From positions 744,001-808,000 of the forward strand of contig CATOTC010000001.1 in NCBI GenBank assembly GCA_951812975.1: a DNA stretch of 64,000 nt, read 5' to 3'. Below are positions 16,419 through 24,576 of this stretch, one piece after another. The notes under the pieces are model-generated. The model had not been told where the DNA came from and made no database searches. It was given only the letters and a program-made list of their open reading frames with translations. Every line of letters begins with the position of its first letter. Position 1 is the stretch's first letter. The position numbers and the translations under genes are program-made. This DNA comes from an uncultured Acidimicrobiales bacterium (GTDB lineage Bacteria; Actinomycetota; Acidimicrobiia; Acidimicrobiales; Aldehydirespiratoraceae).

Positions 16419-17543
16419 TCAGTCGATAGCGAGCAGCACCTGGGTGCGTTCCAGCGAATCGACGCACTCCTCCACCAGCTCAAAGATGACATCGGCGCTG
16501 CGCTTCACCCTGTTCATGGAACCGACGATCTGACCGACCGGGTTGAAGGCGACCTGTTGGGCCTTGTCGGGATAGCGGCCGCTTCTCACCATCGCCTCGC
16601 GCACGGCCATCATCTGCAGCGGCATCCCCAGCGTGTCGGGGGTGTCTGGCCGTTCCCATGCCTCGGTCCAGTCGTTGCGGAGCATTCGACAGGGCTTTCC
16701 GGTGTATGAGCGCGAGCGCACCGTGTCCTTGCTGGTCGCATCCAGATAGGACTGGATCTGGGCGGGGGATCCCGCCGCTTCCTCGACAGCCAGCCACAAC
16801 GAACCGGTCCACACACCCGCAGCTCCCATGGCCAGCGCAGCCGCCATCTGGCGACCCGACCCGATACCCCCCGCCGCGAGCATCGGTACCGGCGAGATCG
16901 CATCGATGACTTGGGGCCACAACACCATCGAACCGATGTCTCCGGTGTGGCCGCCTCCCTCGTAGCCCTGGGCGATCACAAAGTCAAGGCCCGCTGCGGC
17001 GTGGCGGCTCGCCTGTGCCGGGGTACCGCAGAGCGCCCCGACCGCACGGCCGCTCGCCTGGATCTGCTCGACGAGGTCCGGCGGCGGAGTCCCCAGAGCG
17101 TTGGCAACCATGACAACGTTGTCGTGGCGCAGGATCTCCTCGACCTGGGGGACCGCGGTCGCAGCGTTCCAACCCATCAGTCCGCTGCCGAGTTCCTCGT
17201 CGGGAGGCAACTCGGGGACGTCGTGCTTTTCGAGCATCTCCCGAACGAACTGGCGGTGTTCGTCTGGGATCATCGACTGGAGTTGTCCGGTCAACTTGCC
17301 GAGGTCCATCTCACCGGCACCGTCGTATTTGGCGGGCAGGACGATGTCCACGCCGTAGGGCTTGTCGCCGATGTGCTCATCGATCCATTCGAGCTCGATC
17401 CTCAGTTGTTCCACACTGAAGCCGACCGCACCCAGGACACCCAGTCCGCCGGCCTTGCTCACCGCGACCACCACATCACGGCAGTGTGTGAACGCATAGA
17501 TCGGAAACTCGATACCGAACCGTCGTGTCAAGTCGTTCTGCAT
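16419..17543 (-). CDS. Nitronate monooxygenase / 2-nitropropane dioxygenase-like FMN enzyme
   Basis: 374 residues. TRRFGIEFPIYAFTHCRDVVVAVSKAGGLGVLGA is the N-terminal block of NPD-type TIM barrels (the usual PMG.AG replaced by YAFTHC), and FVIAQGYEGGGHTGDIGSMVLWPQV with PMLAAGGIGSGRQMAAALAMGAAGVWTGSLWL forms the FMN phosphate site. The catalytic His of the GGHTG motif is present. Such enzymes oxidise alkyl nitronates, but related proteins are enoyl reductases (FabK) or uncharacterised oxidases, so nitronate is only the family default. The ATG lies next to a GGGGG run and six bases after TAGGTT, allowing either SD-led or leaderless start. Convergent with the sterol methyltransferase-like gene. 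Confidence 0.87.
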   Translation of the reverse strand: MQNDLTRRFGIEFPIYAFTHCRDVVVAVSKAGGLGVLGAVGFSVEQLRIELEWIDEHIGDKPYGVDIVLPAKYDGAGEMDLGKLTGQLQSMIPDEHRQFVREMLEKHDVPELPPDEELGSGLMGWNAATAVPQVEEILRHDNVVMVANALGTPPPDLVEQIQASGRAVGALCGTPAQASRHAAAGLDFVIAQGYEGGGHTGDIGSMVLWPQVIDAISPVPMLAAGGIGSGRQMAAALAMGAAGVWTGSLWLAVEEAAGSPAQIQSYLDATSKDTVRSRSYTGKPCRMLRNDWTEAWERPDTPDTLGMPLQMMAVREAMVRSGRYPDKAQQVAFNPVGQIVGSMNRVKRSADVIFELVEECVDSLERTQVLLAID

Positions 17544-17549
17544 GCCCCC

Positions 17550-17555
17550 AACCTA
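17550..17555 (-). promoter_or_regulatory. Candidate -10 element upstream of the nitronate monooxygenase gene
   Basis: On the minus strand TAGGTT is six bases from the ATG at 17543, the same geometry seen before several other genes of this window. The 61-bp repeat array begins immediately upstream, so any -35 region lies inside the first repeat. Confidence 0.33.
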
Positions 17556-17558
17556 CGC

Positions 17559-17804
17559 GCGTTGCTTTCGCCGGGCGTAGCCGGAGCCCTGTCAACTTCG
17601 CCCCTGCGCAGCCGGAGCCGCGTTGCTTTCGCCGGGCGTAGCCGGAGCCCTGTCAACTTCGCCGCGCGACAGCCGAAGCCGCGTTGCTTTCGCCGGGCGT
17701 AGCCGGAGCCCTGTCAACTTCGCCCCTGCGCAGCCGGAGCCGCGTTGCTTTCGCCGGGCGTAGCCGGAGCCCTGTCAAACTTCGCCGCGCGACAGCCGAA
17801 GCCG
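17559..17804. repeat. 61-bp tandem repeat array, four copies in an alternating A-B-A-B order
   Basis: Units begin (GCGTTGCTTTCGCCGGG) at 17559, 17620, 17681 and 17742, an exact 61-bp period with one inserted base in the last copy. Copies 1 and 3 end in CCCCTGCGCAGCCGGAGCC, copies 2 and 4 in CCGCGCGACAGCCGAAGCC, so there is a 122-bp higher-order unit. Each 61-bp unit is itself made of two ~30-bp halves that both contain TTCGCC and end AGCCG(G/A)AGCC. A degenerate half unit follows at about 17805-17835. No unique spacers separate the units, so this is not CRISPR. It fills the 357-bp gap 17544-17900, where no credible gene is seen. Confidence 0.92.
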
Positions 17805-17864
17805 CGACCGCTATCGCCGCGCGAGACCGGAGCGTCCCGCCGAAATCCCCACAAGCCTGACCCC

Positions 17865-17885
17865 GCGGCTCCGGCTACGCCCGGC
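17865..17885. terminator. Inverted copy of the repeat core; possible hairpin/terminator after the LLM gene
   Basis: GCTCCGGCTACGCCCGGC here is the reverse complement of GCCGGGCGTAGCCGGAGC in each 61-bp unit. A transcript of the minus-strand LLM gene that ends at 17901 runs through this copy and then into the direct copies, so a strong stem can form between them. There is no T-run, so termination is a guess. Confidence 0.35.
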
Positions 17886-17900
17886 AACAAAACAGCCCGA

Positions 17901-18881
17901 TCATTCGTCTTGGAGGGCGGGGATCACCTGATCGACTGTGAGCTCGACGGACTGCCAGGCTGAATCGATCGGCATGCCGCCGACCAACGGGTGCAGCGAG
18001 AGGGCGCCCGTCTCGCGGGCCCGCTTCACGGCCTGATCCGGGGTCAGGAACTGGTAGATCCCCTCCTCACGCAGTTCTTCTTGGTTGGTGGCGTGGGTAT
18101 GCACCGCGGAGGTCTGCCCCGGCGGTTGCCACGAATCGTAGACGGACGCTTCGAGCCAGAAGTGCTTGCCGAGCTTGGCCCAAGCCTCATCAGGATCGTC
18201 GACCACATGGATCATGGCCACCTGCTCGGGCGAGATGCAGAACCCCTGCGTACCCAGCCTCTCGCACTCGGCGTAATACAGTGCCTCGACCTCGGGGTTG
18301 GGGGCGGGAAGCTGGAGCGGCAGACCCAGTCGTGCCGCACGCTTGGCTGCGGCCGGACCCGAACCGCCGATCATCACCATGGGATGCGGGCGGGTGTAGG
18401 GCATGGGACCAACCTTGATCGTCGCGCCGTTGTATTCGAACTCCTCACCCGACCAGACCTTCTGCATGGTCTCAAGGGCATGGTCGAGGATCTTGCCGCG
18501 GCGGCTCCAGTCCTTTTGGACCGCGGCGTACTCCGCGGGGCGGTAGCCGAGCCCGGTGGTGATCGCAATCCGGCCCTTGCTCATCAGGTCGATCACCGCC
18601 AGTTCCTGCGCCAGGCGCACCGGATCGTGCAGCGGCACCAGCAGCGCGGTGATCGCCACCGAAAGGTTCTGCGTGCGGTTGAGAATCATCGCCGCGTTGA
18701 GCAGCGGCGTGGGGCTCCAACCGATCTCCGTGGCTTGATGCTCCTCGAGGCTCACCATCGCGAAACCGTTCTTGTCGACATATTCCGCGAGGTCGAAACC
18801 GGCACGGTAGCGGTCGCTCATGTGTTCGGGGTCGGTCGGGTCCGGGTGCACGAAGTTGAGCCGCATCATCATGAAAGCCAC
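17901..18881 (-). CDS. LLM-class flavin-dependent oxidoreductase
   Basis: 326 residues from the GTG at 18881, chosen because AAAGGAG sits nine bases upstream; ATGs three to five codons later are alternatives and the longer track ORF overruns the ribosome site. The luciferase-like barrel is shown by MRLNFVHPDPTDPEHMSDRY, KNGFAMVSLEEHQATEIGWSPTP, VPLHDPVRLAQELAVIDLMSKGRIAITTGLGYRP and MVMIGGSGPAAAKRAARLGL. The EEHQ/EHH-type motif after strand 2 is usual in FMN- or F420-dependent alkanal- and limonene-type monooxygenases. It follows the P450 gene by 41 bp in the same direction, so the pair may act on one substrate, for example oxygenation of a cyclic or branched compound. Confidence 0.9.
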   Translation of the reverse strand: MAFMMMRLNFVHPDPTDPEHMSDRYRAGFDLAEYVDKNGFAMVSLEEHQATEIGWSPTPLLNAAMILNRTQNLSVAITALLVPLHDPVRLAQELAVIDLMSKGRIAITTGLGYRPAEYAAVQKDWSRRGKILDHALETMQKVWSGEEFEYNGATIKVGPMPYTRPHPMVMIGGSGPAAAKRAARLGLPLQLPAPNPEVEALYYAECERLGTQGFCISPEQVAMIHVVDDPDEAWAKLGKHFWLEASVYDSWQPPGQTSAVHTHATNQEELREEGIYQFLTPDQAVKRARETGALSLHPLVGGMPIDSAWQSVELTVDQVIPALQDE

Positions 18882-18922
18882 AGCAGAACGCTCCTTTGTT
18901 GGTCTGAGTTTTGGGGGTTGAG

Positions 18923-20197
18923 TCAGTCGGCGAACGGCGCGGGAACGCCGCAACGCTCACCTGGCGTGAATGTAACCGGCATAGCGACTACACCCGTCAT
19001 CAGCAAGTTGCCGGGATACGGAACGAACCCGTCAGGGTCGATCTTGTAGTCGGGAAGCCGGTCCAACACATCGGCGATCATCAACTCGGACTGGAGTCGG
19101 GCGATGCTCGACCCCACACACCGGTGACCGCCCAACCCGAAGGAGAGATGCTTGTTGACCTCCCGGTCGATCACCACCTCATCGGCGCGGTCAAAGACGC
19201 TGGAATCACGGTTGGCGGCAACCCAGGAGATGAAGACCACGTCGCCGCGCTTGATCTGACGACCGCCGAGTTCGACGTCGCGCGTCGCCGTGCGGGTCAA
19301 AGACTCACTGGGGCTGTAGAAGCGCAGAAACTCCTCGACAGCGGTCGGAATGAGTGCCCGATCATTGATGAGCCGTTCCCGCTCAGCGGTGTGCGTGCCC
19401 AGATGATGCAGCCCCCAAGACACCAGCGAGGTTGTGGTGTCGATGCCTCCCGCCACCAGATTCCAGAGGATCCCAACCACTTGGTCGTCGCTCGGGACGT
19501 TTCCGTCCAAGACGCTGGTGACGATGGCTGAGGTGAGGTCGCTCGACGGATCAGCCCGCCGGAAGCGCGCGAAGTCAACCAATTCCTCCCACATCGTCGA
19601 CCAGTTGGCGAGCGCGGCGTGCAGACGCGGGTCGTCTTTGGTGAACGACGAAGTGGCGTGGAAGAAGTCTGCGTAGTGGCGCCAGTTCTCCGACGGCATT
19701 CCCATCATCTCAAGTGTCATGACCGCTGGTACAGGCGTTGCATAATCGTCGACCAGATCGCAGGCGCCGCTTTCGACCACTTCGTCGAGGAACCAGCTTG
19801 AAACCTGCGCCATGCGATCTCGATTGGCTTCAACTGCCTTGGTCACCATGAAGGGATTGATCACACGACGCAGATCGGCGTGCTCACGACCGTCGATCTC
19901 CGACACACCCATGCGCGGAAGGTTCGGAGGTCGGGGGATCCCACAGATTCCCCGGTAGGCGATTCCGTCCGACGGCTCAGGGTCGTAGCGATGCGCGAAC
20001 GTTTCGTTGTCGCGGGCCACTTGCGCCACCGAGGCGTAGTCCGTGACCATCCAAAAGCCCCCGTACGCTGCGTTGCGCGCTACCGGGCAGGACTCACGCA
20101 GCTCCGCATATCGCTTATGACGATGCGCGATGAAGTCCGCTTCCTGGTGGTCAACGTCGATATCGTTGCTCACTGGTTCGGGCGCGGACTTGCTCAC
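18923..20197 (-). CDS. Cytochrome P450
   Basis: 424 residues, GTG start at 20197. The I-helix oxygen motif is AGGIDTTTS, the ExxR pair is in EEFLRF, and the heme loop FGLGGHRCVGSSIARLQ supplies the cysteine ligand. It lacks a membrane anchor, as expected for a soluble bacterial class I P450 that needs a ferredoxin and a reductase; neither gene is in the window. Family members hydroxylate terpenoids, sterols, fatty acids or aromatics. It is divergent from an SDR (58 bp between the starts), and transcribed together with the LLM gene downstream. Sequence suggests no specific CYP family. Confidence 0.95.
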   Translation of the reverse strand: MSKSAPEPVSNDIDVDHQEADFIAHRHKRYAELRESCPVARNAAYGGFWMVTDYASVAQVARDNETFAHRYDPEPSDGIAYRGICGIPRPPNLPRMGVSEIDGREHADLRRVINPFMVTKAVEANRDRMAQVSSWFLDEVVESGACDLVDDYATPVPAVMTLEMMGMPSENWRHYADFFHATSSFTKDDPRLHAALANWSTMWEELVDFARFRRADPSSDLTSAIVTSVLDGNVPSDDQVVGILWNLVAGGIDTTTSLVSWGLHHLGTHTAERERLINDRALIPTAVEEFLRFYSPSESLTRTATRDVELGGRQIKRGDVVFISWVAANRDSSVFDRADEVVIDREVNKHLSFGLGGHRCVGSSIARLQSELMIADVLDRLPDYKIDPDGFVPYPGNLLMTGVVAMPVTFTPGERCGVPAPFAD

Positions 20198-20255
20198 CGG
20201 TTCTCAGTCTTGTTTGACTTACCGACGAAACGCAATCGACGCAGGGAGAAATGCC

Positions 20256-21107
20256 ATGACCATGGACCTATTCCGATATGACGGGAAACGCGTGGTCGTT
20301 GTTGGCGGAGCTACGGGAATGGGAGCTTCGACGGCGCGTATGGCCGCCGAGGCAGGCGCGGAAGTGGTGGTTATCGATGTTGCAGAGGTTGCATACGACT
20401 GCGCCCAGTCGATCCAGGCGGACCTTCGCAACCAGAGCGAGGTCGATGCCGCTATCGACGCGATCGACGGTCCGGTCCATGCAGTCTTCGCCTGCGCCGG
20501 TGTGGCAGACGGAACGCCTGGAATAATGCTCATCAACTTCACCAGCCAACGTCACCTGATCGAGCGAATGATCGCAGACGACAAGCTGGTCTCCGGCGGC
20601 TCCGTGGCCTTGATCTCATCAGTTGCTGGACTGGGCTGGCGCAAGAACATCGAGCAGGTGAAGGATTTTCTCGCCAGCGCCGACTGGGACGCCGCGGCCG
20701 CGTGGACCCAGGCACACCCTGAGACCGACACCTACAGTTTCAGCAAAGAGGCGATCAACTGTTACGTCGCCCAGCAGGGATTCCCGCTGCTCACCAAGGG
20801 GATCCGGATCAACGCGATCCTCCCCGGTCCCACTGACACCCCCCTGGCCAGGGCCAACGCCGATCTTTGGCTCACCTTCGGCGCCGACTACCGAGAGGCA
20901 ACCAATGCCCCGACTCTGCAACCCGACCAGATGGCCTCCACCATGATCTTCCTGTGCTCGGATGCTGCGAGCGGAGTCAACGGTGTGACCCTGCTGGTGG
21001 ACCAGGGACATGTGAGCGCTTCTCTGGTCGACTCGTTCGACGCCCCACTCGTGAAGATGATCGCCGGTGAGATGGAGTTGGACTTTGCGGCCTTCCGAAA
21101 CGAGTAG
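20256..21107 (+). CDS. Short-chain dehydrogenase/reductase, 3-alpha-hydroxysteroid-dehydrogenase-like
   Basis: 283 residues from ATG 20256, which has AGGGAGAA about six bases upstream. The cofactor loop is GGATGMG, the catalytic serine LISSVAGLG and the Tyr/Lys pair YSFSKEA. The protein has an insert before the active Tyr (IEQVKDFLASADWDAAAAWTQAHPETD), and FACAGVADG replaces NNAG. This layout resembles the short 3-alpha-HSD/carbonyl reductase group of SDRs rather than FabG; that is an inference from arrangement, not a proven activity. It oxidises or reduces hydroxyl/keto groups with NAD(P). Divergent from the P450-LLM pair, and followed 79 bp downstream by an amidohydrolase. Confidence 0.87.
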   Translation: MTMDLFRYDGKRVVVVGGATGMGASTARMAAEAGAEVVVIDVAEVAYDCAQSIQADLRNQSEVDAAIDAIDGPVHAVFACAGVADGTPGIMLINFTSQRHLIERMIADDKLVSGGSVALISSVAGLGWRKNIEQVKDFLASADWDAAAAWTQAHPETDTYSFSKEAINCYVAQQGFPLLTKGIRINAILPGPTDTPLARANADLWLTFGADYREATNAPTLQPDQMASTMIFLCSDAASGVNGVTLLVDQGHVSASLVDSFDAPLVKMIAGEMELDFAAFRNE

Positions 21108-21186
21108 TTCAACCGGGCGCTCTTCGCCACACAAACGGCACAGGTGTTAGTTTCTGGCCGACGGGACCAAGCCAAGGGGGACCGCT

Positions 21187-22473
21187 GTGGACATGAACGA
21201 CATGATCCTGGTGAGTGTGGACGACCACCTGTGCGAACCGCCTCACATGTTCGATGCGCATCTGCCGAAGAAATGGACCGATGAGGCGCCGAAGCTGATC
21301 CGGACCGAAGAGGGCAACGACGTCTGGACGTTCAACGGGGCGGTGATCCCCAACGTCGGGCTCAACGCCGTCGCCGGCCGCCCCAGAGAGGAATACGGGA
21401 TCGAGCCGACCTGTTTCGAGGAGATGCGTCCCGGCTGCTACGACATTCACGAACGCATCAAGGACATGAACGCAGGCGGCGTGCTCGGCTCGATGTGCTT
21501 CCCTTCGTTCCCCGGCTTCGCGGGGCGGCTGTTCGCTGCCCACCCCGACAAGGCTTTCGCCGCGGACCTGATCCGCGCCTACAACGACTGGCACATCGAC
21601 GAATGGTGCGGCAGCTACCCCGGACGCTTCATCCCGATGGCACTGCCGATGATCTGGTCGGCGGAGGAGTGCGCCGCGGAGGTCCGCCGAGTGGCCGACA
21701 AGGGCTGCCACTCGATGACCTTCACCGAGAACCCGGTGCCACTGGGCGAGCCGAGCTTCCACGACGAGTACTGGAACCCGCTGTGGGACGCGCTGGTGGA
21801 CTGCGACACGGTGCTGTCGATCCATCTCGGTTCCTCAGGACAGTTGGTGGTGACCGCACCCGACGCGCCGATGGACGTGATGATCCAGATGCAGCCGATG
21901 AACATCTCCACCGCGGCAGCCGACCTGTTGTGGTCGACGATCCCCCGCCGCTACCCGAAACTCAAGATCGCCCTCTCCGAAGGCGGCACCGGCTGGGTTC
22001 CCTACTTCATGGACCGCGCCGACAAGACCTACGACATGCACCACCTCTGGACTGGTCAGGATTTCGGCGGAATGCTGCCCAGCGAAGTGTTCCGCCGCAA
22101 TTTCTTGACCTGTTTCATCACCGACCCGGTCGGCGTGGCTCTGCGCCACGAGATCGGAATCAACAACATCTGTTGGGAGATGGACTATCCCCACTCCGAT
22201 TCCAACTGGCCCAGCGCCCCCGAGGAACTCGCCGAGGTGTTCGTCGGCGTGCCCGACGACGAGATCAACCGCATCACCCACCTCAACGCCATGGACTGGT
22301 TCTGCTACGACCCGTTCGCTTCGTTGGACCCGACCGACGCCACGGTCGGTGCGTTGCGCGCCGCGGCCGGCGACCATGACGTCTCGGAACGGTCTCTGTC
22401 TACCGGCCGCTATGAGGACAGCGGCGGAGAGGTTTCGTTGAAGGACTTCGCGACCAGGGCCTCCGGTCGCTGA
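21187..22473 (+). CDS. Amidohydrolase-2 family metal-dependent hydrolase/decarboxylase
   Basis: 428 residues, GTG start with AAGGGGG six bases upstream. The N-terminal SVDDHLCEPPHMF takes the place of the HxH metal motif, and WEMDYPHSDSNWP holds the Asp of the C-terminal metal site. The barrel middle has SIHLGSSG and LKIALSEGGTGWVP. The family includes ACMSD-type decarboxylases and hydrolases that act on aromatic acids. It is a close paralogue of the gene at 48728-49939: both have NAVAGR and MRPGCYDI. It is unusually long for the family, mainly due to a C-terminal extension. Convergent with the SDR at 22477, the stop codons being separated by only 3 bp. Confidence 0.88.
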   Translation: MDMNDMILVSVDDHLCEPPHMFDAHLPKKWTDEAPKLIRTEEGNDVWTFNGAVIPNVGLNAVAGRPREEYGIEPTCFEEMRPGCYDIHERIKDMNAGGVLGSMCFPSFPGFAGRLFAAHPDKAFAADLIRAYNDWHIDEWCGSYPGRFIPMALPMIWSAEECAAEVRRVADKGCHSMTFTENPVPLGEPSFHDEYWNPLWDALVDCDTVLSIHLGSSGQLVVTAPDAPMDVMIQMQPMNISTAAADLLWSTIPRRYPKLKIALSEGGTGWVPYFMDRADKTYDMHHLWTGQDFGGMLPSEVFRRNFLTCFITDPVGVALRHEIGINNICWEMDYPHSDSNWPSAPEELAEVFVGVPDDEINRITHLNAMDWFCYDPFASLDPTDATVGALRAAAGDHDVSERSLSTGRYEDSGGEVSLKDFATRASGR

Positions 22474-22484
22474 CGATCAGCGCA
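22470..22484. terminator. Short palindrome spanning both stop codons of convergent genes
   Basis: CGCTGA-CGA-TCAGCG is an exact inverted repeat. The TGA of the plus-strand amidohydrolase and the complementary TCA of the minus-strand SDR lie inside its arms. The stem is only 6 bp, so it may be a weak bidirectional terminator or coincidence. Confidence 0.25.
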
Positions 22485-23235
22485 GGCCTCCGTCGAGTCG
22501 CAGGATTGCGCCGGTGGTGTAGATCCCGGCGTCGCTGGCGAAGTAGAGGGCCGCGCCGACGACCTCTCCAGGTTGGCCGGCACGCCCCAAGGAGATCTGG
22601 TTGCCGAGTCCTGCGATCATCTCGGCTGACCATGCCTTGGAGATGTCGGTCAGGAACGGGCCTGGTTGGATGCAGTTGACCCGGACTTCGGGTCCGTACG
22701 CCCTGGACATGCTCTCGGTCAGGTTGTGGAGGCTCGCCTTGGCCATCCCGTAGACGACTTCGCTCGGCGACGGTTTGACGGCCGCGCTCGAACTGACGAA
22801 GACGACCGACCCTGAGCCCCTCTCCTTCATGCGCTCGGCGACTATCGCAGTGAGCCGGAACGTTCCCTTGAGGTTGACGTCCATCACTTTGTCGTACAGC
22901 GCTTCGCTGATCTCTGCGATCGAGGGATACAGCGGTGACATTCCGGCGTTGTTGACCAGGATGTCGATGTCACCGAACTGCTCATACGCCGCATCAGCGA
23001 GACCCTCCACCTGGTCCCAATATCCCACATGGCACGCGTACGCCATAGCCTCCACTCCAAGGGCGCGGGCCTCTGCGGCCACCGATTCGCAGTTGTCGAG
23101 CTTGCGGCTGGCGATCACAACATTGGCACCGTGCTCGGCGAAGGCCAGAACCATCTCACGCCCCAGGCCGCGACTGCCGCCGGTGACGATGGCGGTACGC
23201 CCCGTGAGGTCGAAGAGTTCGCTCGCGTGTGTCAT
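22477..23235 (-). CDS. Short-chain dehydrogenase/reductase (FabG-like)
   Basis: 252 residues, the normal classical SDR length. Motifs: TGGSRGLG, NNAGMSPL, VFVSSSAAVKPS and YGMAKASL (Tyr/Lys). VIASRKLDN after strand 2, with Ser-Arg where NAD-specific enzymes have Asp, suggests NADP(H). The C-terminus TTGAILRLDGGLR is the usual dimer region. Divergent from the amidohydrolase-P450-CoA-transferase operon across a 156-bp region that holds three 20-bp repeats; the two units may be co-regulated. Confidence 0.92.
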   Translation of the reverse strand: MTHASELFDLTGRTAIVTGGSRGLGREMVLAFAEHGANVVIASRKLDNCESVAAEARALGVEAMAYACHVGYWDQVEGLADAAYEQFGDIDILVNNAGMSPLYPSIAEISEALYDKVMDVNLKGTFRLTAIVAERMKERGSGSVVFVSSSAAVKPSPSEVVYGMAKASLHNLTESMSRAYGPEVRVNCIQPGPFLTDISKAWSAEMIAGLGNQISLGRAGQPGEVVGAALYFASDAGIYTTGAILRLDGGLR

Positions 23236-23241
23236 GACTCC

Positions 23242-23301
23242 GCTTTCAGAAATTGGCTGGGGCTTTCAGATGTTCAGTGGGGCTTTGAGATGTTGGCTAG
23301 G
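23242..23301. promoter_or_regulatory. Three 20-bp direct repeats in a divergent promoter region (candidate operator array)
   Basis: Units GCTTTCAGAAATTGGCTGGG, GCTTTCAGATGTTCAGTGGG and GCTTTGAGATGTTGGCTAGG lie head to tail at 23242, 23262 and 23282. A 20-bp period is close to two helical turns, which would put bound proteins on one face. The region separates the SDR gene (minus) from the amidohydrolase gene (plus). No regulator gene lies beside it. Confidence 0.6.
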
Positions 23302-23391
23302 CGACAGTATGCACCCTGGGCCATACTTGGCAGCAACATCCAACGCACAAGATCCATTCACAGCATCCCACTCGACAACGAGGCGACCGCT

Positions 23392-24573
23392 ATGACGAAG
23401 CGAACCATTGACTTCCCGGTGTTCGACGCCGACAACCACATGTATGAGACCGAGGATGCGTTCACCCGCTACCTTCCGTCGAAGTACGCCAACGCCATCA
23501 AGTACGTGCAGGTCAAGGGCCGCACCAAGATCGCAATCAACGACAAGATCTCCGAGTTCATCCCCAACCCCACGTTCGAGGTTGTGGCCGCGCCGGGCGC
23601 TCAAGAGGAATTCTACCGTTCCGGCAATCCCGAGGGGAAGTCGCTTCGGGAGATCTTCGGCAAACCGATCAAGTGCCCGCAGTGGGCCCGCAATGCCGAA
23701 GCACGACTACCGCATCTCGACGAACTGGGGCTCGACGGCTCGCTGATGTTCCCGACGTTGGCCAGCCTGCTCGAAGAGCGGATGCGCGACGATCCCGACC
23801 TCTGCCACGCCGCGGTCCATTCGCTGAACCAGTGGATCTATGACGAGTGGCGTTTCGACTACGAGGGACGGATCTTCGCCACTCCGGTGATCACCCTGCC
23901 GATCGTCGAGAAGGCGATCGAGGAACTGGAGTGGTGTCTGGACCGGGGTGCCCGCTGCATCCTCATCCGTCCCGCTCCCGCCTGGGGGTTGCGGGGTCCT
24001 CGTTCGCCCGGCCTGCCGGAGTTCGATCCGTTCTGGGCGAGGGTGCAGGAAGCCGGTGTGATGGTCGGCATGCACAGTTCTGATTCTGGCTACGCCGATC
24101 TGGTCTCGATTTGGGAGGGCAGCACGGAAATGCTGCCGTTCAAGCCCAATCCGTTGCGCCATCTGCTCATGTCCAACCGGCCGATCACCGACATGATGAG
24201 CGCCATGGTGTGTCACGGCGCCTTCACCCGCTTCCCGGACCTGCGAATCGGGACGATCGAGAACGGCGGCACATGGGTGGCGCCCTTCGTCAAGAGCCTC
24301 GAAGAGGTCTACAAGAAGATGCCTCAGGAGTTCAGCGAGCATCCTGTCAACGCTTTCAAGCGCAACGTCTATGTCAATCCGTTCTGGGAGGACGCCCTTG
24401 AGGGGCTGCTCGAGATCATGACCCCGGACCGTCTGCTGTTCGGTTCGGACTACCCGCATCCTGAGGGACTCGGCAATCCGCTTGAATTCGTCGACGACCT
24501 GCCCGCTGATCTGAACCGTGACGATGTCGCCAAGATCATGGGCGGCAACCTCAAGTCGCTGCTGAAGGTCTGA
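23392..24573 (+). CDS. Amidohydrolase-2 family protein
   Basis: 393 residues from ATG 23392; the track ORF extends back over the divergent SDR. FDADNHMYETEDAF is the N-terminal metal region, GMHSSDSGYADL and RIGTIENGGTW are the central His/Glu segments, and LLFGSDYPHPEGL carries the last Asp. The family hydrolyses or decarboxylates ring-derived acids; this group is common in actinobacterial catabolic gene clusters but has no defined substrate. A GAGG lies about nine bases upstream of the start. First gene of a tight operon: P450 begins 3 bp after its stop, and the CoA-transferase overlaps the P450. Confidence 0.9.
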   Translation: MTKRTIDFPVFDADNHMYETEDAFTRYLPSKYANAIKYVQVKGRTKIAINDKISEFIPNPTFEVVAAPGAQEEFYRSGNPEGKSLREIFGKPIKCPQWARNAEARLPHLDELGLDGSLMFPTLASLLEERMRDDPDLCHAAVHSLNQWIYDEWRFDYEGRIFATPVITLPIVEKAIEELEWCLDRGARCILIRPAPAWGLRGPRSPGLPEFDPFWARVQEAGVMVGMHSSDSGYADLVSIWEGSTEMLPFKPNPLRHLLMSNRPITDMMSAMVCHGAFTRFPDLRIGTIENGGTWVAPFVKSLEEVYKKMPQEFSEHPVNAFKRNVYVNPFWEDALEGLLEIMTPDRLLFGSDYPHPEGLGNPLEFVDDLPADLNRDDVAKIMGGNLKSLLKV

Positions 24574-24576
24574 CCG

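Noticed and set aside
17559-17804. CRISPR-like array
   Set aside because: The units are contiguous and almost identical, with no unique spacers, and there are no cas genes.
17544-17900. Short plus-strand ORFs within the 61-bp repeat gap
   Set aside because: Their residues (SPGVAGAL repeated) only translate the DNA repeat; no ribosome site.
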